From: Chloracidobacterium sp. N
GTDB taxonomy: Bacteria > Acidobacteriota > Blastocatellia > Chloracidobacteriales > Chloracidobacteriaceae
Direction: 5' to 3'
DNA: 64,000 bases
Assembly: GCF_018304765.1 (NCBI RefSeq)
Contig: NZ_CP072643.1
Span: forward strand, 434,001-498,000
The translations under genes and the position numbers were made by a program. Positions 54,186 to 63,740 of the stretch are shown one piece after another (within the stretch, counting starts at the first letter, position 1; each line of letters opens with the position of its first letter). The notes beneath the pieces were generated by a model. It made no database searches, was not told where the DNA came from, and saw only the letters and a list, made by a program, of their open reading frames with translations.

Positions 54186-55225
54186 TGACGGGTAAGCCGC
54201 CCGCAAACCAGAGAGCAATGCTTGGATCGTGGCTGAAAACGTTTCTCCCCGGACGCCGCAGCATCCCGGACAAGGCGGCGGAACCTGACTTTGATCCCCA
54301 GACGCTGCCCTGGATTGACCGCCCGGAAGCCGATCTCGAAGGCTATCTTCGCGGCCTTTCCAAGGCGGAACAGGACATGTTCGGGCCGGCACTGCGGTCG
54401 TGGCGCGATCTGGGCTATGCCATCTTTCCCCAGGCGGTCAGCCACGAGTTGATTGACGCCTACCTGGCCGACATCGAAGAACTCTATGCACAGCGGCGCT
54501 GGCGGGCGCTCGTTCTGGGAGAAAGTTTTGGCGTCCAGCCGGTGCAGGCGTTGTCCCGGGAAACACTCGAAGGCGAACATCACCTTCGGCTCATGGACTT
54601 TCACAACCACTCGGTGGCCGGGAAGAAACTGGCCCTCAACGCCAAGGCCGTGACGTTTCTGCGCCATGTGTTTCAGGACGAGGTTGTGGCCATGCAGTCG
54701 CTGACCTTCATCCACGGCTCGGAACAATGGACGCACCAGGACTTTCCCTACGTCGTGGCGCAGATTCCCAGCCACCTGGCTGCTTCCTGGATTGCGCTGG
54801 AGGACGTGCACCCGGACGCCGGCCCGCTCGGTTATTTCCCCGGCTCCCACCGGCTGCCCAAGTTCAACTTCGGGAACGGTCTCTTTCTGACGCCGGAATC
54901 GCCGCTCCGGGAAGATGCTTTCCGGGAACACCTGGAAAGACACTGCGCGGCACGGGGCATCGAACGCCAGGTTTTTCTTCCCAGGAAGGGCGACATGTTC
55001 GTGTGGCACGCTGCGCTGGCCCACGGCGGGACGAAGGTCAACAATCCCAACCTGACACGCAAATCGTTCGTGACGCACTACTCATCGCTGCGCGCCTACC
55101 CACGCGACCGCCGCGCGCCGGAGGTTATCCCCAGGCGTTGGACATGGAATGGCGCACACCTGTACGAAAACCCCCTGCTCCCGGAAGAAGAAAACGCCTT
55201 TCGGCGCGGAGAAGCCGTCGAATGA
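54185..55225 (+). CDS. Phytanoyl-CoA dioxygenase (PhyH)-family Fe(II)/2-oxoglutarate oxygenase, 346 aa
   Basis: The HxD motif THQD has His184 and Asp186, and distal His candidates are H275 and H280 (VWHAALAHGG). Segments AASWIALEDVHPDAGPLGYF and PGSHRLPKFNF are typical of PhyH. These enzymes hydroxylate substrates using Fe(II), O2 and 2-oxoglutarate. The start ATG overlaps the stop of the upstream amidohydrolase-like gene. Substrate unknown. No signal peptide, so cytosolic. Confidence 0.8.
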   Translation: MTGKPPANQRAMLGSWLKTFLPGRRSIPDKAAEPDFDPQTLPWIDRPEADLEGYLRGLSKAEQDMFGPALRSWRDLGYAIFPQAVSHELIDAYLADIEELYAQRRWRALVLGESFGVQPVQALSRETLEGEHHLRLMDFHNHSVAGKKLALNAKAVTFLRHVFQDEVVAMQSLTFIHGSEQWTHQDFPYVVAQIPSHLAASWIALEDVHPDAGPLGYFPGSHRLPKFNFGNGLFLTPESPLREDAFREHLERHCAARGIERQVFLPRKGDMFVWHAALAHGGTKVNNPNLTRKSFVTHYSSLRAYPRDRRAPEVIPRRWTWNGAHLYENPLLPEEENAFRRGEAVE

Positions 55226-55334
55226 GGGAGCTTGTCAACAACCTGACGAACCGGCCGGCCCTACGTGGCGGCATGACACCGCCCCGGTCTGGCAACCTGT
55301 CTATCCCCCTGCTCGGAGGTCCGAGGACGTTTGT

Positions 55335-56765
55335 ATGCTGAACACCACACCCTTACGCTTTGCCCTCGCCTGTGGGCTGGCCACGGCGCTCGGCTTCGGA
55401 ACGCTGGCCCAGACACCGGCCCGGCAGCAAGCCCAGACACCAACGCTCATCAGGAACGCCACCCTGCTGACCGTCACCAAAGGCACGCTGGAAAACAGTG
55501 ACCTGCTCATTGAGAACGGCAAGATTGCCAAAATCGGCAAGGGTCTGACGGCTCCGGCCGGCGCGCGGGTCATTGACGCCACGGGGAAGTATGTCCTGCC
55601 GGGCATCATTGACTGCCACTCGCACTCGATGCTCGATGCGGTCAATGAAGGTTCGCTTGCGGTGACTTCCATGTGCCGCATCCGCGATGTGCTCAACCCG
55701 AACGACGTGGATTTGTACCGCGCTCTGGCTGGCGGCGTTACGGCGCTGAACCTGCTGCACGGCTCGGCCAACGCAATTGGCGGGCAAAACCAGGTCGTCA
55801 AGATCAAGTACGGGCGGCCCATCGAGGAATTCCTGTTCCCCGACGCCCCGCCAGGCATCAAGTTTGCCCTCGGCGAAAATCCCAAGCGGTCGAACTTCCG
55901 CTTTCCGGGACAGACGCAGCGGTATCCCAACTCACGCATGGGCGTGGAGGAAACCATCCGTGATGCCTTCGTGCGGGCGCGGGATTACAAGCGCCAGTGG
56001 GATGACTACAACGCCGCCAAAGCCCGTGGCGAAAATGTCGTACCGCCCCGGCGGGACTTGCAGCTTGAGCCGCTCGTTGAGGTGCTGGAAGGCAAACGCT
56101 ACGTGCATGCGCACTGCTACCGCGCCGAAGAAATCCTGATGCTGATGAATCTGGCCGAGGAGTTCGGCTTTCGGGTGCGGACGCTCCAGCACGTGCTGGA
56201 GGGCTACAAAATTGCCCGTGAAATTGCCAAACACGGCGCCGGCGCTTCCGCCTTTGCCGATTTCTGGTCCTACAAGGTCGAAGCCTACGACGCCATTCCG
56301 CATGACGCCGCCCTGATGACCCGCGCCGGTGTCATTGTCTCGCTCAACTCGGATGATGACGGACGCGCGCGCCGGCTCAACATGGAAGCCGCGCGCGTCA
56401 TGAAGTACGGCGACCTGACCGAAAACGAGGCGCTGCGGCTCATCACCATCAACCCGGCCATTCAGTTGGGCATTGACCGGCGGGTTGGCTCACTGGAAGT
56501 CGGCAAGGATGCCGACCTGGCGATCTGGACGGCGCATCCCCTGAGCGTCTATGCCCGTGTTGAGACGACGTTCATAGACGGCGAAGTGTTCTTTGACCGG
56601 CAAGCCGACCTGGCGCGGCGCGAGGCACTGGCCAAGGAGCGCGCCGAACTCGAAGCGGCGGAAGTCAACCGTCCACAGGGTGGCGGCGCACCGCCGCCGG
56701 CACCGGCCCGCCGTCGTCCGGCCTACAGCTTCGGCGACAACTGCATGCAGATGACAAAGGAGTAA
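55335..56765 (+). CDS. Exported amidohydrolase, intact metal motif, 476 aa
   Basis: Signal peptide (about 1-25, LACGLATALGFGTLAQ). YVLPGIIDCHSHSMLDAV near residue 88 has the H-x-H metal motif (H95, H97). Later segments EVLEGKRYVHAHCYRAEEI, QHVLEGYKIAREIAKHGAGA and VSLNSDDDG supply further candidate metal and catalytic residues, and LEVGKDADLAIWTAHPLSVY is the family end. It looks a working periplasmic hydrolase, probably acting on cyclic amides or peptides (imidazolonepropionase/dihydroorotase-like). Start chosen to include the signal peptide. Overlaps nothing; 109 bases after PhyH. Confidence 0.82.
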   Translation: MLNTTPLRFALACGLATALGFGTLAQTPARQQAQTPTLIRNATLLTVTKGTLENSDLLIENGKIAKIGKGLTAPAGARVIDATGKYVLPGIIDCHSHSMLDAVNEGSLAVTSMCRIRDVLNPNDVDLYRALAGGVTALNLLHGSANAIGGQNQVVKIKYGRPIEEFLFPDAPPGIKFALGENPKRSNFRFPGQTQRYPNSRMGVEETIRDAFVRARDYKRQWDDYNAAKARGENVVPPRRDLQLEPLVEVLEGKRYVHAHCYRAEEILMLMNLAEEFGFRVRTLQHVLEGYKIAREIAKHGAGASAFADFWSYKVEAYDAIPHDAALMTRAGVIVSLNSDDDGRARRLNMEAARVMKYGDLTENEALRLITINPAIQLGIDRRVGSLEVGKDADLAIWTAHPLSVYARVETTFIDGEVFFDRQADLARREALAKERAELEAAEVNRPQGGGAPPPAPARRRPAYSFGDNCMQMTKE

Positions 56766-56773
56766 GCGCGACG

Positions 56774-58120
56774 ATGAGAGCTGTTGGTCAACTTCGTTGG
56801 TTTCGTCTGGCAGCGGGACTTGGCTTTTGCCTGGCCCTGACACTTGACGCCCTTGCCCAGCAAAAGCTGGATATTGCGCCGCGCGTGACCGTGGCCATCC
56901 GCGACGCCCGACTGGTGACGGTCAGCGGAGAAACCATCGAGCGCGGCACGCTGGTCATCCGGGACGGCCGGATTGCCGCCGTCGGTGCCACGGCGGCCAT
57001 TCCCTCCGGGGCGCAAATCATTGACGGCAAGGGATTGACGGTCTATCCCGGCATGATTGACGCGGCGACATCGCTGGGCCTGGTTGAAATCCCGGCCGTA
57101 GCCGCCACGGTGGATCAGGGCGAAGTCGGCGATTACAACCCGAACGCGCGCGCCATCGTGGCCGTCAATCCGCACAGCGCCCACGTGCGCGTCACCCGCT
57201 ACAACGGCATCACGAGCGCGGCGACGATGCCCGATGGGGGCGTCATCTGTGGGCAGGCGACCTTTATCAACCTCTACGGAACGTCGCCCCAGGAAATGGC
57301 GGTTGTACCGTCGCTGGGGTTGGTCATCAACTTTCCACGGCTGAACCTGGGCGGCGGGGGGCCGTTTGCAGCGTTTCGCCAGCCGCCGCCGGCCAACATT
57401 GCCGAGGCCATTGCGACGCGCAACCGGCGTGTCGAGGAACTCCGGCAGGTGCTGCGCGAAGCGTCTGATTACGGCCGCGCCAAAGCCGCCGCAGCCGCCG
57501 ACCCGAACATCCCGCGTCCAGCGACGAACGTTGTGTATGAAAGCCTGCTGCCGGCGCTGCGCGGTGAAATGCCGGTGTTTTTCCGGGCTGACCGGGCGCA
57601 GGACATTCGCGCCGTGCTGGCCTTTGCCGAGGACATGGGGCTGCGCCCGATTATCGTTGGGGGCAATGACGCATGGATGTGTGCGGCGGAACTCAAAGCC
57701 AAAAACGTCCCGGTCATTCTGACAGGCGTGCTCGACCTGCCCAGCCGGGAAGATGATCCCTACGATGTGCTCTATGAAAATGCGGCCAAGCTGCACCAGG
57801 CGGGTGTGAAGTTCTGCATCTCGACAGGCGACAACGGGGCGCACGTCCGCGATCTGCCCTATCACGCCGGGATGGCGGCGGCGTTTGGCCTCAGCCCCCA
57901 GGCGGCTCTGCGGGCGGTGACGCTTTCGGCGGCCGAAGTGCTGGGCGTCAGCGACCGTCTGGGATCGCTCGATGTGGGGAAAATGGCGAACGTCGTGGTC
58001 GCGGATGGCGACCTGCTCGAACCCCGGACGCGCGTCAAATATGCCTTCATTGACGGCCGTCCGGCACAACTGACGAGTCGCCACACGGAACTCTACGAGC
58101 AGTTCAAGGAACGGAAATAG
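56774..58120 (+). CDS. Exported amidohydrolase-family paralog with degenerate metal motif, 448 aa
   Basis: Signal peptide (about 1-27). The domain starts VAIRDARLVTVSGETIERGT and VYPGMIDAATSLGLVEIPAV, where the expected H-x-H is replaced (DAATSLG). It keeps SDRLGSLDVGKMANVVVADG and STGDNGAHVRDLPYHAGMAA. It begins eight bases after the active paralog, so the pair is co-expressed, and may be a non-catalytic partner in a heteromeric complex. That partnership is inference. Confidence 0.75.
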   Translation: MRAVGQLRWFRLAAGLGFCLALTLDALAQQKLDIAPRVTVAIRDARLVTVSGETIERGTLVIRDGRIAAVGATAAIPSGAQIIDGKGLTVYPGMIDAATSLGLVEIPAVAATVDQGEVGDYNPNARAIVAVNPHSAHVRVTRYNGITSAATMPDGGVICGQATFINLYGTSPQEMAVVPSLGLVINFPRLNLGGGGPFAAFRQPPPANIAEAIATRNRRVEELRQVLREASDYGRAKAAAAADPNIPRPATNVVYESLLPALRGEMPVFFRADRAQDIRAVLAFAEDMGLRPIIVGGNDAWMCAAELKAKNVPVILTGVLDLPSREDDPYDVLYENAAKLHQAGVKFCISTGDNGAHVRDLPYHAGMAAAFGLSPQAALRAVTLSAAEVLGVSDRLGSLDVGKMANVVVADGDLLEPRTRVKYAFIDGRPAQLTSRHTELYEQFKERK

Positions 58121-58226
58121 CGCCAGTTTCCGATAATCATCGGATGTGTCAGGATTTGGTGTGCGTCCGCCACAGGGCTTATTCCAAATCCCCGCATCCT
58201 GTGGATTCGCGGGACTGAGGGCAGGC

Positions 58227-59195
58227 ATGCTGGAACCCGACGCGAAAGGCAGCATCCATCTGGCTGACAACCTGGACGTGCTGGCTTGCCTGCCGTCGGC
58301 TTCGGTGGACCTCATCTACATTGACCCGCCGTTCAATACCGGCCGGGTTCAGCGCCGGACTCAGCTTCGGACGGTACGCTCGGACACCGGCGACCGGATT
58401 GGTTTTCAGGGGCGGCGCTACGCCAGTCAGGTCATCGGCAGCCGGTCTTTTGGCGACGACTTTGACGATTACCTGGCCTTTCTGGCACCGCGTCTGGTGG
58501 AAGCGCACCGGGTGCTGGCCGCGCACGGCTCGCTGTATTTCCACGTGGACTACCGCGAAGTTCACTACTGCAAAATCCTGCTCGATGGCATCTTCGGGCG
58601 GGAGAACTTCCTGAATGAAATCATCTGGGCGTATGACTACGGCGGCCGTCCGCGCCGCCGCTGGCCCGCGAAGCACGACAACATCCTGTTCTATGTCAAA
58701 GACATTGAGGGGTATGTGTTCAATCAGGAGGCCATTGAGCGCATTCCCTACATGGCGCCGGGACTGGTTGGCCCGGAGAAGGCGGCGCGGGGAAAGCTTC
58801 CCACGGACACGTGGTGGCACACGATTGTGCCGACGAACAGTGCCGAAAAGACGGGCTACCCGACCCAGAAGCCGCTGGGTATTCTGCGGCGCATCATCCA
58901 GGCGTCATCGCTGCCCGGCGCGCTGGTACTGGATTTCTTTGCCGGCAGCGGCACGACCGGCGCAGCGGCACTCGAACTCGGCCGCCGTTTCCTGCTCGTG
59001 GACAACAACCCGGAGGCGCTGGCGGTGATGGCGCAGCGGTTTGACGGCGTGGAAGGCATCACGTGGGCCGGCTTCGACCCAACGCCATACCAGAAAGACC
59101 GGACAACAGCCACTCCGGTTTTGAGCAGCGGGACAAACGGCGGAACGCAAACCGTACGGGCGAATGTTCATTTGCCCCAGAGACTTCCCGGCTAG
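58227..59195 (+). CDS. Beta-class (CcrM-like) DNA methyltransferase, 322 aa
   Basis: Motif order IYIDPPFNTG (near residue 33), then DFFAGSGTTGAAAL near 238, the beta-class arrangement. KHDNILFYVK and TGYPTQKPLGILRRII are further MTase motifs. The start MLEPDAKGS at 58227 is preferred to an upstream ATG at 58146. It lies outside the defence island without a partner nuclease, so it may be an orphan methylase used for regulation or protection. Its TAG and the TAG of the convergent membrane-protein gene share the palindrome CTAG at 59192-59195. Confidence 0.85.
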   Translation: MLEPDAKGSIHLADNLDVLACLPSASVDLIYIDPPFNTGRVQRRTQLRTVRSDTGDRIGFQGRRYASQVIGSRSFGDDFDDYLAFLAPRLVEAHRVLAAHGSLYFHVDYREVHYCKILLDGIFGRENFLNEIIWAYDYGGRPRRRWPAKHDNILFYVKDIEGYVFNQEAIERIPYMAPGLVGPEKAARGKLPTDTWWHTIVPTNSAEKTGYPTQKPLGILRRIIQASSLPGALVLDFFAGSGTTGAAALELGRRFLLVDNNPEALAVMAQRFDGVEGITWAGFDPTPYQKDRTTATPVLSSGTNGGTQTVRANVHLPQRLPG

Positions 59196-59803
59196 GTATC
59201 CATTGGATGCCGCCGTTCAGCCAGAAGGGCCAATCCAAAGGCCAGCGCCGCCTGAACCAGAAGCCACGTCCGGGCGGTGTCCCCCCGAATCAGAAACGCA
59301 TCCGGCAGAAAGACAATCGGCGTGCTGGGGCTTTGTGTAATGGCGTCCCAGGCGAGATGACTCGCCACACCGACGGCCAGACCATAGCCGACCGCACGCC
59401 ACAGCCGATGCTCGAACGTCAGCCCAACGACAATCAACGGAATGAGCACCGAGTGCGTCAGAAACCACCGGTGCCAAGGCATTCCCAGCCACAGAATGTC
59501 CCAGTCCGGTACGGGGTAGTGCGTAAACTGCCAGAGCCAGTCAGCCCACGTCCCCGGACGGTCAATGTGCCCCGGCAGAAAAAACAGCGCACTGGACCCC
59601 ATCAGCAGCGCCAGCCAGAACCCTGCCTGTGACAGCCGTACGGGCGAGGGGTCTGCGTCCGCACGTGCGGAGGCGGCTTCTGACGCTGGCTCCAGCCGTG
59701 GTGATGCGGTCGCCTTCAGTTTCTTCGCCAGCGCAAAAAAGCCCCACGCGCACGCCAGACCAGCCAGCGCGTGTTGCAGCCCGTTCCAGAAGTAGGGGTT
59801 CAT
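59192..59803 (-). CDS. Membrane-bound metal-dependent hydrolase-like protein (DUF457/YdjM type), 203 aa
   Basis: Several membrane segments (residues 7-26, 60-78, 112-130, 134-152 and 177-195 approximately) with His/Asp residues in HYPVPDWDI, HRWFLTHS and SHLAWDA. This is the pattern of YdjM-type proteins, and it begins with MNPYFWNGLQHALAG. A function in membrane lipid or phosphate metabolism is possible but unproven. Convergent with the DNA methyltransferase, with stop codons overlapping. A GGCAAGGGAACGG ribosome region lies upstream. Confidence 0.6.
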   Translation of the reverse strand: MNPYFWNGLQHALAGLACAWGFFALAKKLKATASPRLEPASEAASARADADPSPVRLSQAGFWLALLMGSSALFFLPGHIDRPGTWADWLWQFTHYPVPDWDILWLGMPWHRWFLTHSVLIPLIVVGLTFEHRLWRAVGYGLAVGVASHLAWDAITQSPSTPIVFLPDAFLIRGDTARTWLLVQAALAFGLALLAERRHPMDT

Positions 59804-59832
59804 GGCAGATGCCGTTCCCTTGCCAGTCCGGG

Positions 59833-60222
59833 TCAGTAGCCAAGCCCACGGTTCGCCAGCGCCGAATTCAGAAACAGCTTGACGCCAATTGCCATGAGGA
59901 AGGCAGAGACGAGAAACTCAAAAAGTGTCGTCGGGAGCAGTACGGCGCGCCCGGAAAAGACGACCAGAATACCGCTCAGCCCCAAAAGACCAGCTCCAAT
60001 CCAGCGGGCCTGCCCGCGCAAAAACACCACGGCCAGCAGTCCGGCCAGTGCCAGCAGCACCGTGCCGGCGGCGGCAATGCCATACCACCAGCCATACCAC
60101 CAGCCGCGGCCACTGCTGTAAAACAAGCCCCCGCTGCCGGTTGTCAGGACAATTTTGCGTCCGAGTCCGTAAATACCCGCCAAAAAGCAGCCGATGCCGA
60201 TCAGTCCAGGTATTCCGCGCAT
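59833..60222 (-). CDS. Small integral membrane protein, 129 aa
   Basis: Four hydrophobic segments: IPGLIGIGCFLAGIYGL (residues 4-20), WYGIAAAGTVLLALAGLLAV (45-64), WIGAGLLGLSGILVVFS (73-89) and LFEFLVSAFLMAIGVKLFL (99-117). Glycine-rich loops (SGGLFYSSGRGWWYGWWYG) between the first two. It precedes the YdjM-like gene with a 29-base gap and probably shares its transcript. Family not recognised. Confidence 0.6.
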   Translation of the reverse strand: MRGIPGLIGIGCFLAGIYGLGRKIVLTTGSGGLFYSSGRGWWYGWWYGIAAAGTVLLALAGLLAVVFLRGQARWIGAGLLGLSGILVVFSGRAVLLPTTLFEFLVSAFLMAIGVKLFLNSALANRGLGY

Positions 60223-60460
60223 AGCCGTTTCCTTTCAGGATGATTCCGGGCCGTGCCCGCGAGCGTTGAACTTCGCCCAGTACAAGCTGGAAATGTGTCG
60301 CCATTATGACGGAGGGACAAGACGGATACAACCGGAGAAACCTCCCGGCGCCGGAAAAACCGTGACCCGACCGGCAAGCCAGGCCGACAACGGGAAAGCT
60401 TCAGGAACGACACCGCTACGGCTTGCGTTTTCCCGCCGACCGTCATTAGCTTTTCCACCT

Positions 60461-61222
60461 ATGACGCAGCCGGAATCTGCCGCCCCAACCCCCGCTGCCC
60501 TGGCCGGTGAAGACTGGTTCGGAAGCCCATACTACGCCCTGCTCTACCACCACCGGGACGAAACCGAAGCCTGTTTCTTCATTGCCAACCTCGTACGACA
60601 TCTGGAGCTGCGCCCCGGCGACCGCGTGCTTGACATCGGCTGCGGACGCGGCCGCCACGCCACCTGCCTCCACGAACACGGCCTCGAAGTGGACGCCTTC
60701 GACATCTCCCCGGACTGTATTGCCGTCGCCCAACGCTATGCTGATGAAACTCTGCGGTTTCACGTCCACGACATGCGGCTGCCCTTTGCCCATGGCGGCT
60801 ACCGCAGCGCCTTCAACATGTTCACCAGCTTTGGCTACTTTGCCGACGACAACGAAAATGCGCGCGTCGTTGCCGCTGCCGCCCAGGCGCTTGATGCGGG
60901 TGGCTGGTTCGTCCTCGATTTTCTCAACGCCCACTGGGTTGTTCCCCGCCTGACGCCCTTCAGCGTACAGGTCATCGGCGGCATCCGCTTTGAAATCCAA
61001 CGCGAATACCGGGATGGCTTCATCCTCAAGACGATTGCCTTTGAAGATGGCGGCCGGTCGTTCCGCTTTGTCGAGCGCGTCAAGGACATCCGCCTGCCCA
61101 TGCTGAAGGATTTTTTTGCAGCCGCCGGTTTGCACGTCCAGTCCATTTTCGGCGACTATGACCTTTCGGCATACGTGGCAGATGCTTCGCGCCGGGTCAT
61201 TCTCATCGGCCGCAAACCCTGA
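60461..61222 (+). CDS. SAM-dependent class I methyltransferase, 253 aa
   Basis: SAM-binding motif VLDIGCGRGRHA near residue 56 and FDISPDCIAVAQRYADE. The start ATG at 60461 was chosen over an upstream open frame without protein character. It lies 9 bases before the ABC permease gene. Substrate unknown; the Methyltransf_25 type is usual for small molecules. Confidence 0.75.
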   Translation: MTQPESAAPTPAALAGEDWFGSPYYALLYHHRDETEACFFIANLVRHLELRPGDRVLDIGCGRGRHATCLHEHGLEVDAFDISPDCIAVAQRYADETLRFHVHDMRLPFAHGGYRSAFNMFTSFGYFADDNENARVVAAAAQALDAGGWFVLDFLNAHWVVPRLTPFSVQVIGGIRFEIQREYRDGFILKTIAFEDGGRSFRFVERVKDIRLPMLKDFFAAAGLHVQSIFGDYDLSAYVADASRRVILIGRKP

Positions 61223-61231
61223 CCTTTCCCG

Positions 61232-62326
61232 ATGCTGTTTCAACTTGTCTGGTCAAATCTACGGCACCGGCCCGTGCGGACGGCGCTCAGCGCCTTTGGC
61301 GTGGCGCTGGCCGTCACCCTCATTCTGGTCAATGCCGGTCTGGTCAACGGCTCCCAGCGCGGACGCGCCCAGCGGGAAACAAACGTCCGGGCGGAACTGA
61401 TGTTCTGGCGCGATTTCAACCTGACTTCCACCTCGGCGCTGGTCATGCCGATCCAGTACACCGACCGCCTGCGGCAGATTGCCGGCGTGGCCGACGCGGC
61501 TCCGGTAGGGCAGTATCTCAAACCAAGTGACTATGGTATCGGCGTGGAAATCATCGAGGGCATCGAGTGGGAAAGCTACCAGCGCCTGACCGGTATCCGC
61601 CTTCAGGCCGGGACGCCGCCGGTTGATGAGTACGACGCTGTTGTGGATGCCGAGTTCATCCGTACCCGGCGGGCTGCCATTGGCGATACGGTCCGGGTTT
61701 TTGAACGTCCCTTCCGGATTACGGGCGTGTATGCGCCGGAAGCCGGTACGGCCCGCTTCAAAATGCAGCTCGCCACCATGCAGAAACTGCTGGCGGCCCC
61801 GGAACGGTGCACGTTTATCTATGTCAAGTGCACCAACCCGGCTGAACAGGAAGCCGTCGCCGCCCACATCGTTGAGGAACTGCCCGACAACACGGTGATT
61901 CTCATCCGCGACCTGCCGGCGGCTTACGAGCAGGGCATTCCGGCGCTCAACACCTTTCTCAAACTGGTCATCGGGCTGGCGGTGGCCGTCGGCATCACGT
62001 TTGTTTTTCTGACGATGTACACCACGATCGCCGAACGCAAGCGGGACATCGGGATTCTGAAATCGCTTGGCGCGTCGCCGTGGTGGATTATTCGGGCCAT
62101 CGAAGCCGAGGCGCTGTTTGTCGGCCTGCTTGGTCTTCTGCTGGGGATTGGAGCCGCGTATCTGGCCGTTGCCGGCATCACGACGTTTACGGCCCTGCGC
62201 CCGGAGATCGAACTCCGCTGGCTGGGCCTGGCGGCGCTCATCAGCCTGCTCAGTACGGCGCTGGGCGCACTGTATCCGGCCTGGCGGGCGGCGCGGCTTG
62301 ACCCGGTGGAAACTCTGGCTGAATAA
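61232..62326 (+). CDS. MacB/FtsX-type ABC transporter permease, 364 aa
   Basis: An N-terminal membrane segment (LSAFGVALAVTLILVNAGL, residues 19-37), a long extracytoplasmic domain (about 45-240) and three C-terminal helices (LKLVIGLAVAVGITFVFLTM, ALFVGLLGLLLGIGAAYLAV, LGLAALISLLSTALGALYP). AERKRDIGILKSLGASPWWI is the coupling segment of MacB permeases. No ATPase gene is in view, so its partner is elsewhere. It may export lipoprotein or peptides. Confidence 0.8.
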   Translation: MLFQLVWSNLRHRPVRTALSAFGVALAVTLILVNAGLVNGSQRGRAQRETNVRAELMFWRDFNLTSTSALVMPIQYTDRLRQIAGVADAAPVGQYLKPSDYGIGVEIIEGIEWESYQRLTGIRLQAGTPPVDEYDAVVDAEFIRTRRAAIGDTVRVFERPFRITGVYAPEAGTARFKMQLATMQKLLAAPERCTFIYVKCTNPAEQEAVAAHIVEELPDNTVILIRDLPAAYEQGIPALNTFLKLVIGLAVAVGITFVFLTMYTTIAERKRDIGILKSLGASPWWIIRAIEAEALFVGLLGLLLGIGAAYLAVAGITTFTALRPEIELRWLGLAALISLLSTALGALYPAWRAARLDPVETLAE

Positions 62327-62484
62327 CACTGGTTCGGAAAACGAAAGGCTGCCGGAACAGACGGACGGGAAAGGTATAAACGGCACTCGTGCGTCCGGCC
62401 GGACGCTACGCTATAGTGACCGGGCCAGGCGTAACCTGTCCTGCGCTCCCAAGTTCATCTCCACACAACTGAGGACCTTTTCTG

Positions 62485-63690
62485 ATGGGCTTCATCTCCG
62501 GCAATCCACCCCTGACCCGCCCGGATGCCACGTTTGCCGTTCCGACCGAAATCAAGTACGGGATTGGCAAAGTCGGCAACCTGACCGTTGAACTCCAGCT
62601 TGCTCCCGATTTGGCCGAACGCACCCGCCTTGCCGTCTTTACGGACGCTGGCGTGGCGGCTGCCGGTTTGCTTGATGTCGTCCGGCAGGCCTTTGCCGAT
62701 TCGGATTACACCATCGTGGCCGTCATGGACGACGTACCGGCCGAATCGGACACGGAGTTTGTCAAGCGTGCGGCCGCCAAACTCAACGAAGCACAGGTGT
62801 CGCTCATCGTGGCCGTGGGCGGCGGCAGTGTCATGGACACGGCCAAGATTTCGGCTGTCATTGCGGCTTATGGCGGGGAAGCCAGTGAGTATGAAGGTGG
62901 GTTTATGGTGCCCGGCCCCATCACCCCGATTCTGGCCATTCCCACCACGGTTGGCACGGGCAGTGAAGTCACGCTGGCAGCGGTTGTCAAAGACAACGTT
63001 CAGCGCCGCAAACTCACCATTGCCAGCCCGTTCCTGTTTCCGCGCATGGCGATTCTCGACCCCAACATGGTGGCGACGCTACCGGCCAGACTCGTCGCCT
63101 GGACGGGATTTGACGCGCTCACCCATGCCATCGAGGCCTATTCCTGCGTTGAGCGCGAACCCATTTCGGCCGCGCTTGCCCTGAGCGCCATCGAACTCAT
63201 TGCCGACAATCTGGAAGCGGCTGTCCGGGAGCCAGGGCCGACCGAAGCCCGCGCCAAAATGCAGTATGCGGCAACCATGGCCGCCATGGCGTTTTCCAAC
63301 TCGCCGGTCGGCGCGGTGCACGCCATTGCCCACTCCGTCGGCGCGCTGTTTGGCGTGCACCACGGGCTGTCCAACTCGATTGCCCTGCCCTTTGTCATGG
63401 AGTTCAACCTGCCGGCGGTGGCGACCTACTACGCCGCCGTTGCCCGCGCCATGGGCATTGCCGACACCGGGCAATCCACCGAGGCGTTGGCAACGGCCGC
63501 CATTGCCGCCGTACGTGAGCTGAAGCAACGGTGCGGCGTCCCGATGCAGTACCGGGAAGTCGGCGTGCCGACGGATGCCGATACAGCGGCGGCAATTACC
63601 GACCTGACTTTGGAAGACATCTGCCTGTCCTTCAATCCGGTGAAAGGTGAACGTGAGGACATTCTCGCCCTGGTGATGCGCACCCTGTAG
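62485..63690 (+). CDS. Iron-containing alcohol dehydrogenase, 401 aa
   Basis: Fe-ADH signature GGGSVMDTAK near residue 113 and metal-binding His residues in AIAHSVGALFGVHHGLSNS (residues about 275-296), with D210-type residues in GFDALTHAIEAYS. Length 401 aa is normal. It reduces aldehydes or oxidises alcohols with NAD(P)H. A CAACTGAGGACCTTTTCTGATG context precedes the ATG at 62485. A 158-base gap separates it from the permease gene. Confidence 0.9.
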   Translation: MGFISGNPPLTRPDATFAVPTEIKYGIGKVGNLTVELQLAPDLAERTRLAVFTDAGVAAAGLLDVVRQAFADSDYTIVAVMDDVPAESDTEFVKRAAAKLNEAQVSLIVAVGGGSVMDTAKISAVIAAYGGEASEYEGGFMVPGPITPILAIPTTVGTGSEVTLAAVVKDNVQRRKLTIASPFLFPRMAILDPNMVATLPARLVAWTGFDALTHAIEAYSCVEREPISAALALSAIELIADNLEAAVREPGPTEARAKMQYAATMAAMAFSNSPVGAVHAIAHSVGALFGVHHGLSNSIALPFVMEFNLPAVATYYAAVARAMGIADTGQSTEALATAAIAAVRELKQRCGVPMQYREVGVPTDADTAAAITDLTLEDICLSFNPVKGEREDILALVMRTL

Positions 63691-63740
63691 CCCCGCGCCG
63701 GCGCGGGTGGCCGAACAGTGAATCGAGGGAGCACCGCCCC

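Noticed and set aside
52892-55078. 728-codon minus-strand frame opposite the amidohydrolase and PhyH genes
   Set aside because: It crosses two well-supported plus-strand genes and has Arg/Ser/Pro-rich composition with no motif.
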